This document shows, piece after piece, positions 17,101 to 18,648 of a stretch of 18,648 nucleotides of DNA; within the stretch, counting starts at the first letter, position 1; each line of letters begins with the position of its first letter. The DNA lies in assembly GCA_038213005.1 (NCBI GenBank), contig JBBQTU010000060.1:1-18648 (forward strand). The letters are read 5' to 3'. The notes under the pieces were generated by a model. The model was not told the DNA's origin. It searched no databases and worked only from the letters and a program-made list of their open reading frames with translations. The DNA is from JBBQTU01 sp038213005. Its GTDB lineage: Bacteria > Planctomycetota > Phycisphaerae > Tepidisphaerales > Tepidisphaeraceae. The translations under genes were made by a program, and so were the position numbers.

Positions 17101-18625
17101 GCAGCACGCCGAATTCGTACAGCAGCTTCCCACCCCGAAGGGCCAGGGCATGTTCCTGTGGGTGGACAAGAACGAAGATGGCCGGGCCGAACCCGCCGAA
17201 GTATGCGTACAGGCGGATTGGGATGCGACGGCGCTATGGTCGCTGCGGATTGGCCCGGATTTGTCCTTTCACGCCGTCAGCAGCGACGTGATCATGATCA
17301 TTTCGCCTCTGAGCGACAAAGGAGTGCTGGATTATGACCTAAGCAAGGCGCGACGCGTCCCCAAACCCGAGATCGCCATGCGCTACGGCATCAGCGCCTT
17401 GGCGGCGGATCTGCAAGGGAATCTCATCGTTAACTGTGGACAAGAGGCGCAACAGGGCGACCGCGACAATTACCTTTTCGGGCTTTCCCCCCAGGGAAAA
17501 ATCCTCTGGACTTATCCCAATCCCTACCCGGCCAATTGGCATGCTTCGCCGCGACCGCGGCTGGGCGATATCCAGCACACCTTGAACGTTGAGGGCGTTG
17601 CCCATGTCAGCGACCAGGCGGGGGATGTGTTTCAACTCAACGGCAACAAGGGCTTTCGATACCTGTTCACGACCGACGGCTTGTTCGTGGCGCAACTATT
17701 TGGCGACGCCCGCCTGTCACCCTGGCAACAGAGTCTGGGTGAGGCTCGTTTCGACATGCCCATGCAGGACGTCAGCCTGGGCGATGAGTGTTTCTTTGGC
17801 TGGTTTGGACGCGGCAAAGACGGGCGGTTCCTGCAAGTCCTCGGGAAGGATTCAAGCAGCGTGATGGAAATAAAGGGGTTGGAGAGCATCCGTCGCCTGC
17901 CCGGAGACTCCATCCGCCTGAGCGCGCCGGCGATTGCGCCCACGATGCGGGCAGGCGGCCAGCCACCGTCCGTCGATGTGGGGGTCGGGGAGGTCAATGA
18001 TGCCTGGATGCGGGCTGGCGTTCGTTCTTTCCCCGCCGACCAGCCGGTCGCGCGCTTTGCGATGGGAGCGAGCGAGTCCGAGTTGTATCTGCGCATCAAC
18101 GTGACCGATGACACTCCTCTCGTGAATAGCGGGGATGACCCGAGCACTCTCTTCAAGACCGGCGATGCGGTGGATTTCTGCTTTGCCATCGATCCGGCAT
18201 TGTCATCCTCCCGGCTGCAGCCGGCCCTCGGCGACGTGCGCATTCTGTTCACGGTGCATCAGGGCAAACCTATCGCCGTGCGCTACCGGTTTGTTGTCCC
18301 AGGCACGAAGCTGCCGGTCGTGTTCACCTCCCCGGCCGGCCGCAGCACCCTGGACGATGTGTCGATCCTGAGCCACACGAGGGTTGAGGTGAAGCGACAG
18401 GAGCATGGATATGAGTTGCTGGCCCGCATCCCCTGGGCGGAATTGGGATTGTCCCGCCGTCCGACCGGCACGCTGCTCGGAGATGTAGGAGTGATCTTCT
18501 CGGATCCCTCAGGTAGCCGAAACATTGCCCGCTATTACTATTATGACCAGGGCAGCCAGACGGTTTCCGATCTGCCGGCCGAAGCGAAAGTCTGCCCGGC
18601 GCGTTGGGGACCGTTCCGTTTTTAG
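14159..18625 (+). CDS. Large secreted protein: SGNH hydrolase, beta-sandwich, FlgD-like Ig, beta-propeller, CBM9-like
   Basis: A 1488-residue exported enzyme-like protein. The N-terminus is a signal peptide (about 1-33, hydrophobic core LICHALVLLAGIG). An SGNH/GDSL hydrolase domain (about 42-275) shows block I VFVGDSITG (Ser52), block II GGSG (86-89), block III GMND (Asn134) and block V DYVHPN (Asp235, His238), so the catalytic set is complete. Such domains de-esterify acetylated or acylated carbohydrates; the substrate here is unknown. Residues about 304-456 are an unassigned beta-rich segment. Then come a FlgD-like Ig fold (about 487-551, WDGLDDRGQAAKAGEYRW), a propeller region (about 551-1237) with an EF-hand-like loop DKNEDGRAEPAE (1003-1014), and a CBM9-like domain (about 1269-1488, LYLRINVTDDTPLVNSGDDP). 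The start at 14159 follows AAGGAAAG (14144-14151) and gives a clean signal peptide; an in-frame GTG at 14114 does not. It is 60 bases after its paralogue, probably in one transcript. Confidence 0.88.
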   Translation: MRPSCIHWLICHALVLLAGIGQMAGGGSAAMGADEAALRLSGRDRVVFVGDSITGLGQNSPDGFVHLIGEAMKKASGEAPTLVALGGSGQGVASWGGVESGSRQKESFLDVKGVGVKSTLDGGADVLVIMLGMNDVLAPYVGPDPQSLDQWTSQYRQLVQSLKTRTKARVVALAGITPCTEGRQSPRNLLIRQLNDRARALAKELGCRWLPTNQSVFDLLDRGRKINADFHITRDYVHPNEAGHLGIAIAMLRGLDQAAAADHLETRVTALLAKTPKTAAAPKAPPAWLVGTGLVQMWNGDGGTFDPVASRTAVDEAIEKGQDFTGPIEVARGKVLTWQRVVPSVDFVGGAAPGSIDFTAVAVGQNFEGAYAARWIHCDRARAVQLELSMQTFAGDHYLSVWLNGKSAYQGLINAAPGLRAVASVDLRQGWNVLVLKSNHRTWQWQCAATLLPQQGDDLADLRYESRLPSNSPATTVPSSSFVQPALRYHLDQPAQVTLVIDDAQGQRVRNLLAAGARPTGDHEETWDGLDDRGQAAKAGEYRWRGIVHGPITSHFQGAFNSPGNPPWVTLRPVEWYLRAGTNGGWLSDHAAPLCSYADGDRIFLGAEIAEAGHSIIQVDPTGQKQLGILWLSQGCANILSAEGDVLYAASEKAWMGDYIAVSRFDLKTRGHVPNPPALKQVRADATFIKEKRDDFNGVKGMVLTPQAIVLSLADRNRLAFFGRDDAKHFKDIPLPQAGAIVKTPAGAFLGISGRQIVRLDLEKGAHQPLITDHLEQPSGLTVAKDGTIYVTDLAPAEQCIKVFSATGKFQRLIGKPGGRHEGEFDPQAMSSPTSISIDGRGQLWVTEHDQLPKRVSVWGSDGRLIRDMIGGPSYGGGGAVDPLDSSRAYYQGMAFQWEKWPGTYRMTDLLFRIEDHLDLPLKMSGELVGHFPVERDGRMYLVQDSGPLMPGAFIGELRDHHLIPRAMVGTLGRLKAAWAKQHAEFVQQLPTPKGQGMFLWVDKNEDGRAEPAEVCVQADWDATALWSLRIGPDLSFHAVSSDVIMIISPLSDKGVLDYDLSKARRVPKPEIAMRYGISALAADLQGNLIVNCGQEAQQGDRDNYLFGLSPQGKILWTYPNPYPANWHASPRPRLGDIQHTLNVEGVAHVSDQAGDVFQLNGNKGFRYLFTTDGLFVAQLFGDARLSPWQQSLGEARFDMPMQDVSLGDECFFGWFGRGKDGRFLQVLGKDSSSVMEIKGLESIRRLPGDSIRLSAPAIAPTMRAGGQPPSVDVGVGEVNDAWMRAGVRSFPADQPVARFAMGASESELYLRINVTDDTPLVNSGDDPSTLFKTGDAVDFCFAIDPALSSSRLQPALGDVRILFTVHQGKPIAVRYRFVVPGTKLPVVFTSPAGRSTLDDVSILSHTRVEVKRQEHGYELLARIPWAELGLSRRPTGTLLGDVGVIFSDPSGSRNIARYYYYDQGSQTVSDLPAEAKVCPARWGPFRF

Positions 18626-18648
18626 TGTGCTGCGGCCGAAGTCCATCA

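Noticed and set aside
1..18648. tRNA, rRNA, CRISPR arrays, insertion sequences, toxin-antitoxin or phage genes
   Set aside because: I scanned for cloverleaf ends, regular spaced repeats, transposase motifs and terminal inverted repeats and saw none that I could support.

Overview
The window is GC-rich and gene-dense, with no RNA gene, insertion sequence or CRISPR array that I can see. The best guess for its source is a member of the Planctomycetota, probably class Phycisphaerae. The reasons are a short acidic zinc-ribbon/one-TM protein, a type II-style pseudopilin of the LLPALSKAR type, a GntR/LacI chimeric regulator beside that pseudopilin, and very large secreted proteins combining CBM9-like and beta-propeller modules. 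This is inference from family style, not a marker-gene result.

Left part (1-3908, plus strand): a stand-alone GNAT acetyltransferase of the ArgA-like group, a small zinc-ribbon membrane protein whose GTG start sits right after a perfect TATAAT, and a hybrid histidine kinase (LytS-type membrane sensor, two PAS domains, HisKA, HATPase, receiver).

Middle (3949-7710, minus strand): a complete replicative DNA polymerase III alpha subunit (dnaE) convergent with the kinase. All nine metal ligands of its PHP domain appear intact, which suggests a working built-in proofreading nuclease. A roughly 350-bp divergent intergenic region follows. It holds a good sigma70-type promoter (7948-7976) and, just downstream, a repeated/palindromic candidate operator (8006-8038).

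Right part (8061-18625, plus strand): a four-gene co-directional cassette made of a GntR-type regulator with a LacI-like sensor domain, a pseudopilin, and two secreted proteins of about 1328 and 1488 residues. The two large proteins are full-length paralogues over a shared core (FlgD-like Ig domain, beta-propeller with an embedded EF-hand-type calcium loop, C-terminal CBM9-like domain). They differ in their N-terminal modules: the first carries a second CBM9-like domain, the second an SGNH/GDSL hydrolase with an intact Ser-Asn-Asp-His set plus an extra beta-sandwich. The simplest reading is a locally regulated, carbohydrate-responsive surface or secretion system in which one protein binds and the other binds and de-esterifies a polysaccharide. 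The ligand, the substrate and the role of the pseudopilin cannot be read from sequence. This cassette is the most interesting part of the window.
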